From Mnemiopsis leidyi (taxonomy: Eukaryota; Ctenophora; Tentaculata; Lobata; Bolinopsidae), in assembly GCA_000226015.1 (NCBI GenBank), contig JH153324.1, forward strand, positions 309,849 through 344,765: a stretch of DNA of 34,917 bases, read 5' to 3'. The position numbers were made by a program, and so were the translations under genes. Position 1 is the first letter of the stretch; each line of letters opens with the position of its first letter. This document shows positions 1 to 9,918 of the stretch, one piece after another. The notes under the pieces are model-generated. The model worked only from the letters and a program-made list of their open reading frames with translations, made no database searches and was not told the DNA's origin.

Positions 1-573
1 TAAGTAATATTATTATGCAACAATATAATTGTTGGGTTTTCTTATAGTTTGTCGAGTATAGATTATTCTAACCAAAGGTTAATGATATTAATATTTGAAT
101 ATACTTTTTCTACTGAGTCTGGGGCATTTTTGCATAATTGGATACTGTAGGATTAATAATGTTATGACATATGATTTGATTGAAATTATTCATTGAGTTG
201 AATTGGTTTTAATATGATTACCAATTATATTCTATAAATTTGGCTTTAGTTGGGTGCCCCATCAAAAGAATGTATTTCTTACTGGATGCACCCTGCATCA
301 CATGAGCAGCTTCTTATATTGATAAATTATTTAGTCTGAAATTATATTGTGATGCAAAATGTTCTAATTACAATTACAATTTAAACTTTCTCAATTAAAA
401 TGTTTTTGAATGGGCTAAAATTAGGTGGTATATTTATATTAAGACAAATTTATGAATCCCACTGTGTGTTGACAATCTACCAAGTTGTCTAGTTATTGAT
501 ATAGATTGATAAATATCTTGATAGTAAGCAGATCTATATAAATTAGTCTGAAAAAATAAATGGGCGACTAATT
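1..573. other. AT-rich DNA upstream of MIOS
   Basis: This stretch is AT-rich and has no long reading frame. It probably holds the MIOS 5' leader and promoter, but I see no clear core promoter element. A short plus-strand reading frame near 247-330 could be an exon remnant and is treated in the findings. AG dinucleotides near 531-532 and 545-546 could be acceptors for a 5' leader intron; nothing decides this. Confidence 0.5.
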
Positions 574-3500
574 ATGGCTGATAAATGGATCTCTGATTAC
601 TCAAACTTCAAATGGACCAATTCAGACAAGAATTTGTTTATAGTTTTAAACAATAATACCTTCACTCTATACTCTATTCCTGCTCAAGTAAGTACCTTTA
701 AATACTATAATTTCAGAATATTGACAATGAAAGCTTATGACTACTTGCTTAGGAGTAAAATAATCTTTCTTCTGGTAGCAAATATTTAGATGATGTACAT
801 AATTTACATGAAATTCGATCCAAGTTCAAATAAGTATGAACTTACTTCCACTGTTGTCATAGAAACATTTCAGGGTCAAAATTCTGATCTTAGAAAGCAA
901 GATGTTGAACTGTCAGAAAGCTGCGGAACACTTTATCAAAGGGCAGTTTTTCCTTGCGATTCTCAGCACAGAAAGATATATAAGAACTTTGTGGTGCACC
1001 CATCAAAGATTGGTGAAATTGTAACTTCCTGCCAGCAAAAGCTATATCTCATTGATATTGAAAAAGGTTTTATTTGTTTATGATTTACTGATATTCAGTG
1101 CTGTGATATGTGTTTGCTGTGGTCAAGCTGGTATAAGTATCTACCCCGAAAATAGGGGGTTCAATTCCCAGATCCGCCAATCCTAGATGTGTGCGCTAAG
1201 GGCATTTGCCTAAGCAATCTTCTTTAGTCGACTTAGCGGAATGACCAGGAAACCGTGATTAAGGGTTAAATGAGGGGGTCTCTGTTAAAAGATATAGAAT
1301 CTTCCAGGAGCCCATTCAGTATAACTGTAAATGTCTGGGTTCAGGTGTAACAACTACAAATACAAATATAAGTAAGACAGATAGATTTAAAGTTGTTTTT
1401 AATGGCCCAAAACTAATGTCTAATTAATCGTTTATATGTTCATATGGTATTAGACATGACATTTATAAAATATTCCCAATAGGAGAATCATCAGATATTC
1501 TCAACTTGAGCACCGATAGGAGGCAAGCTGTAAAGAGAATCAATCTATTGGATTGGAATAAAAGATGTGTAGACAATGTGGCTCTTTCCATAGACAAGTT
1601 TAGAACAGCTAAAAGCATTCATATTGCTGATATAAACAAAGGAACTGTCATCCAGGAGTTTGGTAAGCAATTTAATTCCCACCTTGTAATGCATGGCTTT
1701 TACTGTTTCTAACAGCTTTTAACTTGATATAATGTGATTCTCAGTAAGAATAAAATCAATAATGGAATAGTTTCTGAATTAGGTAAATTCTGTCAGGTAA
1801 ACTTCATATGGCATTCTGTTTAATGCATGTCTACTATTTAATGGTTCAGTTGGATATTGTCTATGAGCTGCACATCACATATCAATGAAAAAATAATAGT
1901 CCAAGAAAATTATAGTGGATAAAAATACGTTTTGGATAGTGTAATTTCCTTCTTTTTAACAGGATAAAAGAAAATTTCCATAGTTCATCATTTGATACAT
2001 CTATAAAACTATGTTTTTGGTTGCATGATTCTAAAAATGACCAGGCATTCACAGGGAGTGAAGGGGAAGGAGTGCAATCCATGGCTTGGTCTCCTCATCA
2101 CACAGACACTTTAGTGGCTGGAACTAGCAAAAAAAGATTAGAAATCTTTGACATGAGAGGAAAATCCAAAGACTCTGGCCGAAGAACTAATGACATACAG
2201 GAAATTGATGGGGCTTGTTTTTCTCCAAAATATGAACATATTTTGGCCTCACATTCTGATGAGTATGTTAAAATCTGGGATAGTAGGTTTTTAAAGTCTG
2301 CAAGCCCAGTTCACAGCATCAAAAGTCCTACTCCTGATATATTTAAGATTGAGTGGTCTCCAACCCACCCCACTCGACTCAGCTACATTACTAAAGGAGG
2401 AAAGCACATTCAGATCAAAGACTTCCCTGCAAACACTCTTGAAAAAACAGAGGGGGACCAGACAGAGTTTACAGGAGTTCATGACCAGGAACCTCAACAC
2501 AAGCAAAAAAAGTGCTCCTGAGATGTTTGGATCAACCATTTCAAATTTTTCTTGGCACCCTAAAGTTCCCAACCGGATTCTCTGCTGTAAAAAGACCAAT
2601 GATGATAATGGAATCCCAGTTTGTGAGTAACAAAAATTTGGGCCTGATTTGGTAGAGTATCTAGGTAGGTAGAATAGACAATAAAAACTTGGATGTATTG
2701 TTTGTATGATTGAGAAAGTATCAAGGAGGTAGACTGTACAAAAGATCTAGCAAAATTCGATATTATATAAATTTTTGCAATGTCTATGGTAACTTAACAG
2801 ATTGCTCAATCCGGACCGGATCAGGAACTCATAAAACTGTATTTCTCATTGCAAATGAAGATCCCTTAAATTTTGATTGATTATTTGATCGAAAACCCCA
2901 GGGTTACCACAACAGGCATTCTAAGCAGTATACAAACATACAAATGTATTAAACAAATGTACCAAGATTAAAAGATATAATACCAAAAAAGAAATTACCT
3001 ACCTACCTGACCTCAAGAGTAACTGTATATAACCTGTATATAACCAGATAGTAGATATCTGATAAGCTAGGAATTAAACTGACATATAAACTAAACATAA
3101 TCGTGAAATGTATGACATCCCCAGATAAGCTATACGATATTGCCCTATATGAGCCTATCATTGCCAAGTTTTCACCCTGTGACAGTCTGGTTTGGGGCTG
3201 CTCTGGAACCTTAGCTCATCGCTCAATGGATACCCAAGATATATCTGATACCATGAAAAAGCGGATCTTTGATGGTTATGGTTTTGATCCTTCGTTGTGA
3301 GTACTTTTTGAAGATATATATTATATATATTGTGCCGCTTTATATTTGGTAAATTACAATGTAGCTATTCTCCTGCGGTTACACTGTAACCACATGGCTG
3401 TTGGATACACCGAAGTGAAATAAGTGTTGAATAAAAAATTATTATTTATGAACAATGATCCTTGAGTTCAAGGGTCTTCAATAAAGACTATTCGCTAAAT

Positions 3501-6500
3501 TTCTTTTATTCAGGAACAAGAAAATTGTTGGCCCTGGGAGTCTATATGCATTTTGGTCATTCTATGAAGGAGTTGTGTCACATGAGAAGACTCACGAGGA
3601 TCATGATCTGCGGTTTAAGAATGGTGTTCACTCTCTACTGGATTCAGGTGGTTATTGTCCTGCTGTTACACATCTTCCTGTTTCCTAGTTTTTTTCATGT
3701 TGTTTTCAACTAGAGCAAAGGACCGAAAAGTGTTTGATTGTGCTGGTTGTAGCACTAATTTCAACTTCAGTTAAACATCAAAGAGATTCAGGTCCTGTAA
3801 GGTTATGACAACTTGCAAAAAATACATAATTATGAAATTTGGCTTTTATAACTGTTCCCAGAAAGTCAGGGCAAGCTTTCACTATTTCACATAAGTTAAC
3901 ACAGCTGTTTCACATACATAACAGCTATAAGTTAATTATATTTCAACCAATTCAAAAGCTGGTTGTACACCCCTACCCCTCCCTGCAGTAACACACGAGT
4001 CCCGCCAAGAGCAGATGAGTGCACGGCCCAGCCCCATCGTGTATGTCAGTGCGGTGAGAAGCAAGTGTCAGGAGATCTGTAGATGGCCCCATTGTCGTCC
4101 GGGTCGTTTTGACGACGGGTGTGATGGCATCGTCAAGAAACTCATCACTTCAGGTCAGATGTTGGTAACTTAGCACTCATATTAACGTTTTTATTGGAAA
4201 CCAGTCGCAGCTTTTGTCTGGCACTGTATTCATGATTTGTTTCGTTGTAATATTTTAATCATTGATATAAGTTTATAGAGATGCTATGGTTAACATTTAA
4301 GTTGTAGCTAGCTAAACTGAATAATATGTATCGTTTTTTCAAAAACCGAACTGACTCTTGAAGTAGCAACACACCCTTCAGGAGAACAAGACAAAGCTGT
4401 GGCTATGATGTTGTTCTACAGGGGGATAGACGCAGCCATTACACTTCTCCAGAATATTATCAACGTTTGTGATACTTTATTTAGAATATATTGACCTACA
4501 GTTAATTAAGACTTGCTTTTAAAAGCGCCTTAAATCTTGGGAAGAAACGGACATTTTCAAGTCAAACTTATTTTATTTGCTTAATTTTTTGTTCTTGTGC
4601 ATTTAAAGTGTAAAACATTCATTCTTGACAATTAGTTAGGAAAAATTTGACACTGATTAGTTCGTGCCATCACCCAGGACTCGCCACTGGAGAATAACGA
4701 AAAGAGGATCCTTCTTCTACATGCACTTTCTGGATTTAATGGTAAGTAGTAATTAGTAAGTCGTAAGTAGTAAGTAGTTAGTAGTAAAGTAGTTAGTTGT
4801 AAGTAGTTAGTAGTAAATAATAAGTAGTAAGCAGTAAATAGTAAGTAGTAAATAGTAAGCAGCAAGTAGTTAGTAGTAAAGTAGTTAGTTGTAAGAAGTA
4901 AGTAGCCAGAAGTAAGCAGTAAGTAGTAAAGTAGTTAGTTATAAGTAGTGAGTGGTAAATAGTAAGTAGTCAGCAGTAAGCAGTAAATAATAAATGGTTG
5001 GTAGTCAGTAGCTACTTGTACACGAAAATTTCTATTTTAGGAGCACTGGCCTTATAGTAACTTCGTTGCACTAGCTATACCGACTATTATTATATCCACA
5101 ATTCACTCTTCTACATTTCATAATACTCACCATACCAGTACCCACTAAACACACTGTTACACAAGTAGCAAGTTTTTTAGTTGTTGTTAAGGTGAACATA
5201 CTTAACTAGAAATCTTCTTTTACTGCTGTTTCTCTGCAAATACCTGAAGTGAAGTCTCGTATAAACTTAATCTTTCAGAACAATGGATTCAGAACATTAG
5301 AGGACTGGGGAAGACTGTCCGTAATGCCTACCAAAGGGCCATGTTCACATTTCTGTCTACCGAGGTAAATTTATATATATCATACATTGAAATGTCAGGT
5401 TTTATTGATTGTCGAATACCTAAGATAACCTTAATATTAAGTATGCACATGGAAGTATGTCGGATTTAGCCGTATAACCCAAACATAAAACTGCAATAAT
5501 ACCACTCTTTAGCCCGGTAGAGAAGACGCATACAGAGAAATCCTCTACGACCGAGAGCTGCTTCTAGAGGATCGGGTCGGATTTGCTTGTCGCTTCCTGT
5601 CAGACGCGCGACTCCTCAAGTTCGTTGGGAGTCAGTGTAGTGAGGAGGTGGCTGCTGGGAATATCCGAGCTATCGTTCTCACTGGTAAGCAAACAATAGA
5701 GATATTTGTCTTATTTCGCCTGGTAATCTAGAATAGTAACATTGAAAATCTAGGCTTTAAGCGCCAGCTCCGAGAGTTAACTGCTAACCCTAGGTCTGAA
5801 GTACCAGTTACAAGATAACCTAGAAACTGCTAACCCTAGGTCTGAAGTACCAGTTACAAGATTACCAAGAAACACCTAACCTTAGGTCTAAAGTACCAGT
5901 TACAAGATAACCTAGAAACACCTAACCTTAGGTCTAAAGTACCAGTTACGAGAGCTTCTACAGAGCTACCTTGACCAAACTTCAGACGTACAAACTGTCT
6001 GTTTGGCGCTGACCATGGCAAAAAAGCACGAACCTGCCATGGATGCTATATATGATTCGGATCCACGTGACTTCAGTACAATCGTGATGGAAAACTATTT
6101 GCGATATTTCGGTATGGTAATAGCTAACAAATTACTGAGTAATTAATTCTTTTTGAAATGTTTAAATCTTTAAGGACTATTTTCACTACAGATGCAGAGT
6201 TTTGTTGTCATGTAAAACAGTCACAGTCATTAACTTTGAACTTTCGTCAAACCAATCCAGTTCAGGTGGAGTGTAATGTAATGTAGTATAACTATTGTAG
6301 TATGATTATTGGTAATCGTTATTATGTTTAATTTCCCAGACATGCGATGTATGTGGATAGAACGTGCTCTCTTTCAAAACGACGTGAGAAAACTCCTCAA
6401 GAATAAAGCAAAAATAGAGCAACATTTGTACGTGATCTGTAGTTGCTACAAATCTATCTCAGGTAACTGGGTGGGCACTACTGAGTGTTCACAAAGTTGG

Positions 6501-8047
6501 GTGGGCAAAAAGTTTGTTGTGCGCAAAGTTGTGTGTGTGTGTGTACTGTGTAGCTGATAGTTCACAATGCACGACACATGTTTAGAAATACGAATGATAC
6601 AAAAACCAGTTCAGCAAACAATGAAACATTGTTGTACAGAACGACCCACTTTTGAAGTTTGAAATATCTTTCAAGGAAAAGTTCAACTTTCTGAACCTAA
6701 AATACCCATTTAACTTATTTAGCTCTCGATATCTGCTTGCGAAATTTATCACATCTCATCCTAGATCGACCAAGCTTGATGTACAACACCTCCGCAAAGC
6801 AGTCACGCGCTGTGAACGACCGCGCACCATCCTCCAAGGAGACCCACGACAAGAGGTTCTGTCCGTCCAAGTACTGTAAAAGTCCGATGTTGCCACGCTG
6901 CGCGCTCTGTATGTACCACCTCGGTACAACATCTCGGTTTCAGCCCAGCCAGGCTGTGGGTCAGTAATTGTTGTATCTTTTTATGGCTTGATTTTGTCTA
7001 AATCCCTCAATGCTTTGTAAGTCAACCAGCTGTATCATCACATGAGCCGTAAATATTATTGCTTCTGGCCTTTGCACAATGATCTGATGATGATGCTGGA
7101 AACAATTTTCCAAAAACATTTTTTTCTACCTAGAACTAGCTAGGACTGGATGATTATTTCTTAGTCCGTATCACTTTGAAACATCATTATCGATATCTTG
7201 ATGATTACTGAATAGCTGGGGTTTGCAGTTTCCCTTCATATATAACGTGCAGTAAAATCATTATCCCAAACACAAAGCTGTAACCAGCCTTGTTCAGAGA
7301 AACGAGGCAGTTCAGAAAGAAGACAATCTGCAGTACCAGAAGAGACAAGAGCTGTGATCAGTAACCCCCTGAAAGAGTGGTTTGTGTGGTGTCTTGCTTG
7401 CGGGCACGGGGGACATTCTCTTCACATTCAGGAATGGTTCGCGTGAGTACAGTGAATTAGTGTTGTTAAGTTTTTGTTCTTTTAAGAGTTATAAATATGG
7501 GGAAATGAAATTAAGAATTTTCAGTACACTGTATTATTTAATGGGCTGGTAGTGTAGTGGTTTGCTTCTCGGCTCCCACGCAGGAGGTCGGGGGTTCAAA
7601 TCCCGTATCCGCCAGTCCTAGAGAAGTGCGCTAAGGGCATTTGCCTATGCAACCTTCTTCGGTCGACTCAGCCGAATGATCGGGAAACCGTGATTGAGGG
7701 TTAAATAAGTAGCTGCCCATTGCAGCGAAGTCTCGGGCGATAAAAGTATGGTACACACTACCTTAACCGTCACTGGCGTGTATGTATAATTGTACATTCG
7801 GCCTCCTGTAATTGGCCGTTACACTTGTGTAACATGTGGCTGTTGGAGTGTCCGAATTAAAATAAGTATGAGATAAAAAAAAGTTGATTAAGTCTTCAAT
7901 TGAATATTCTAATGTGTTTTGTATTCAAGTAATTTTAATTTATTGAACGTTGTTTTCAGGGAACACAAACTTTGTCCTAGTCCAGGCTGCAAGTGTACTT
8001 GTTCTTTACTGGACATGTCTCTTCCTCTCGATGGTGTGGCTCGGTAA
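574..8047 (+). CDS. MIOS: MIOS (GATOR2 complex WD40/zinc-ribbon-RING protein), 16 exons, one apparent frameshift
   Basis: MIOS is a GATOR2 subunit that relays amino-acid sufficiency to mTORC1 at the lysosome. Exons by phase matching: 574-687, 790-1066, 1483-1662, 1971-2622, 3125-3296, 3514-3647, 3989-4153, 4364-4464, 4678-4741, 5279-5364, 5513-5684, 5932-6111, 6340-6462, 6765-6959, 7298-7442, 7960-8047. Family matches include the propeller segments in exons 3-5 (VKIWDSRF, FSWHPKVPNRI, FSPCDSLVWGC), the alpha-solenoid (ILLLHALSGFN, DRVGFACRFLSD, SYLDQTSDVQT) and the C-terminal zinc modules (LPRCALC, WFVWCLACGHGGHS, LCPSPGCKCTC). The total is 2,848 nt, one over a multiple of three. The excess lies in exon 4, where the frame must move by one base near the A7 run at 2505-2511. 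Without that base the protein would be about 948 residues; human MIOS is 875. Exon 2 and exon 4 acceptors are the least certain. Confidence 0.9.
1118..1275 (+). repeat. tRNA-derived SINE, 5' half copy (MIOS intron 2)
   Basis: This copy shares its tRNA-like head and central body with the fuller copy at 7543-7882. It has a B-box-like GGTTCAATTCC at 1158-1168, followed by shared blocks such as GTGCGCTAAGGGCATTTGCC and AACCGTGATTAAGGGTTAAA. The A-box part is degraded and the 3' half is missing or too diverged to follow. It lies wholly within MIOS intron 2, in sense orientation. Confidence 0.8.
2505..2511 (+). other. A7 homopolymer at the MIOS frameshift
   Basis: Upstream of this run the MIOS-like protein is read in one frame (through IQIKDF). 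That frame stops at 2519-2521. Downstream the conserved segment FSWHPKVPNRI is in a frame one base later. No GT-AG intron fits between them. One surplus A here would explain the shift, so a homopolymer sequencing or assembly error is the simplest reading. A real allelic frameshift or ribosomal slippage are alternatives. Confidence 0.7.
3350..3439 (+). repeat. SINE 3' tail fragment (MIOS intron 5)
   Basis: The segment around GGTTACACTGTAACCACATG, GGCTGTTGGATACACCGAA and the terminal AATAAGTGTTGAATAAAAAA matches the last about 90 bases of the SINE copy at 7543-7882, including its A-rich end. The tRNA-like head is absent, as in a typical 5'-truncated insertion or an old broken copy. It sits in MIOS intron 5 in sense orientation. 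Confidence 0.75.
4742..5012 (+). repeat. GTAAGTAG-type tandem array starting at the MIOS exon 9 donor
   Basis: Directly from the intron 9 donor (GT at 4742-4743) the sequence becomes a degenerate array of TAAGTAG/TTAGTAG units for about 270 bp. GTAAGT, a strong 5' splice-site motif, recurs roughly ten times. A longer higher-order unit with TAGTTAGTAGTAAAGTAGTT recurs near 4776 and 4865. The true donor is taken to be the first, because exon 9 keeps phase 1 with exon 10 there. Confidence 0.9.
5784..5951 (+). repeat. 46-bp tandem repeat carrying four copies of the MIOS exon 12 acceptor
   Basis: Four head-to-tail units place equivalent exon-start positions at 5794, 5840, 5886 and 5932, exactly 46 bp apart. 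Each unit carries AACC(C/T)TAG followed by GTCT(G/A)AAGTACCAGTTAC. The last is the boundary that continues into open MIOS coding sequence (RELLQSYLDQTSDVQT). The three upstream copies duplicate both the acceptor and the first coding bases. Confidence 0.93.
7543..7882 (+). repeat. tRNA-derived SINE, near full length (MIOS intron 15)
   Basis: A 340-bp element begins with a tRNA-like head containing an A-box-like TAGTGTAGTGGTTTGC and a perfect pol III B box GGTTCAAATCC at 7593-7603. A central body follows, then a tail with GGCTGTTGGAGTGTCCGAAT ending in an A-rich run. Partial copies at 1118-1275 and 3350-3439 share its front and back halves, so it is an interspersed family. It lies in MIOS intron 15 in sense orientation. 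No target-site duplication is obvious. Confidence 0.85.
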
Positions 8048-8969
8048 CTGGACAAGACTTTAGGGTTTATTGTGATAACTGAGTAACTAGACTCACATTC
8101 TGTAGCGTAGTAACCGAACTAGAAGATTGATTTTAATTTGGGGGAATAACAATTGTCCAGCTTGTATTGGGTTGATTCTTCAAAGCTCAGTGATATAGCA
8201 GTTAATTAGAATAAATTTACAATATTTGTACTTTTTTTGGAAGAGATAATTTTCGCTCCGGAAACATTTCATGCGTCATCCCAAAGTGATTTTACAATTT
8301 ACAATACATTAACTTGGAATGTGTTAGCGATTATTTACAATTCAGTGGGCTATTATTAATTAAGAGCTATAAGTATGGGTATATCTAGGTTTATTTCAGT
8401 AAAGGGGTTTTGCAACAATGCTAGTTCAATCTTATTAGAATAATCAACTTTGACATCAGATTATAACTAAATATGATAGGTAATTATTATAGCAGGTTGA
8501 CTTGATTCTTTGTGCTTTTGTGATAAGGATGATGTTTTATGTTTCTTTGTAGTAATTTATTCATTTTTATCTTGTTTTTATTGATGAACCTTTTTGTGGA
8601 AGATAGGTGCAGAAGATGGCCGTGTTATGTGTATTGGCATGTTTATTTTTTATTTTCGATTCAATTGATTTCTCGGTGTTAAATGTTCTCCTGTGATTTA
8701 AACGACTTAAAAAGGTTTCAATCCATCACAAATCAGTGGTTATTACTCTCAGTCAATATCAGGGCTTAGTCCATGACTTCTGAATATTGAGCGGTGAGCC
8801 TGCATACTGCTTATTTTAGTAATAAAAGCTTTAGTTCTAATGTCTTCCAGAAGTTCATCACGTTAAATAAATAGACCTTACAGCAACTCAAATTTAAACA
8901 TATTTTTCATAGCACAATTAAAATCCTTTCAGTCTGGTAACATAGTTCCACCCCCAAGTCTTAGGTACC
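8048..8969. other. MIOS 3' UTR and MED10 upstream region
   Basis: This is AT-rich and non-coding. AATAAA at 8210-8215 is a plausible MIOS polyadenylation signal, and another AATAAA is at 8821-8826. Two good 3' splice acceptors precede MED10: CCTTTCAG ending at 8932, and a pyrimidine-rich stretch ending TTAG at 8964, only five bases before the MED10 ATG. No CACGTG or TATA box was recognised. Confidence 0.5.
8210..8215 (+). terminator. AATAAA polyadenylation signal candidate for MIOS
   Basis: A canonical AATAAA lies 163 bases after the MIOS stop codon in AT-rich DNA. No transcript evidence is available. Confidence 0.45.
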
Positions 8970-9371
8970 ATGGACACTAGCGGACAATTCAAAGAGCTCA
9001 TTGACACCCTGGAGGATCTTACAGAAACTGTTAAACACGTTGGAATCATTGCATGCGACTTTGAGGAGCAAAGTCAAGATGTTCTCAATACCAAGATAAA
9101 CGACATGGTTAAAGGCCTCAAGAAACTCAACGACCTCAAAGATAACTTTGGCCAAGTACAGGTACCATATGAAGTTTTGAGCTACATTGATCAGGGTAGG
9201 AACCCCCAGCTTTACACAAAGGATTGTTTGGAGAAAGCTAAATTGAAAAATGAGGAGACTAAAGAGAAAATAAACTCTCTGCAGAGCTTTAAAGATAGTT
9301 TAGTTAAGGAGTTGAAAACAAACATGCCAGCTACGATGGAGCAATATGAACAGTCACAAAACTCAAGATGA
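8970..9371 (+). CDS. MED10: MED10, Mediator complex subunit 10
   Basis: This 133-residue protein has the length of the MED10 family (human 135). It carries the diagnostic segment SYIDQGRNPQLYTKDCLEKA at about residues 70-89, plus an N-terminal helix resembling LGIIxxDF. MED10 is a middle-module subunit of Mediator, bridging activators and RNA polymerase II in the nucleus. The whole reading frame is one exon. The ATG at 8970 has a strong context (ACCATGG). It starts five bases after an acceptor-like TTAG, so the transcript may have a 5' leader intron or be trans-spliced. Identification is very secure; the leader structure is inference. Confidence 0.96.
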   Translation: MDTSGQFKELIDTLEDLTETVKHVGIIACDFEEQSQDVLNTKINDMVKGLKKLNDLKDNFGQVQVPYEVLSYIDQGRNPQLYTKDCLEKAKLKNEETKEKINSLQSFKDSLVKELKTNMPATMEQYEQSQNSR

Positions 9372-9918
9372 AAAATGAGATCTGTTAAATTCAATTTGAC
9401 TTCTTTCGTTTGGCGAAATGTTTAAGTGATCAGCCGACAACATCTAGCATGGAAGAATGGTCGAAGCAAGCTTCTGTATTTCCTCAATCAAAATTGCTGT
9501 TCATTCTATCTCCCGTAATAAGTGTCACAAAGTGACAACTTGCTATATATATAGGGCTGTTTTTGTAGCTGTTTACATTGTGAAAGCTTTAAACGAAATT
9601 TTTGTTTATTACTAATTGTTTGCTAAGTCAAGCAATAACACAAAACATGATTTTACTAGTCAAAAATATGTGTTTCAAATTATATAATCAGACTAATTAA
9701 ATTTTTATGACTGCATAATTTACCCTTCATGACCTCGTAATTGAAGATTAATCACTTAATTGCTTTGTTGATTGTCAAACAAACCTTTGGCTGGGTTAAA
9801 GATTTATCTTGATAAAAAGATGATGAAACCTTTGACTTTTTAGTCTTCGTAGTCTTCTAGTCTAGTGTTTGATAGTAGTAACTTCACTTATTTAACATTA
9901 CCTTAGGACGTTAGAAGT
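9372..9918. other. MED10 3' UTR and upstream region of the dioxygenase-like gene
   Basis: About 550 bases of AT-rich non-coding DNA. ATTAAA near 9698 could serve MED10 as a variant polyadenylation signal. A TATATATA stretch lies at about 9545-9552. An acceptor-like CCTTAG ends at 9906, 12 bases before the next ATG. Nothing else is recognised. Confidence 0.4.

Noticed and set aside
1963..1970. First acceptor (TTTTTAACAG) for MIOS exon 4
   Set aside because: Joining here in phase 1 gives an immediate TAA; the AG at 1969-1970 keeps the frame, so it was preferred.
4632..4865. Minus-strand frame rich in YYLLFTT repeats
   Set aside because: By-product of the TAAGTAG array in MIOS intron 9.
7543..7615. 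Functional tRNA gene
   Set aside because: The A and B boxes are present, but I could not fold a full cloverleaf with an acceptor stem. The shared body and tail with other copies mark it as a SINE.
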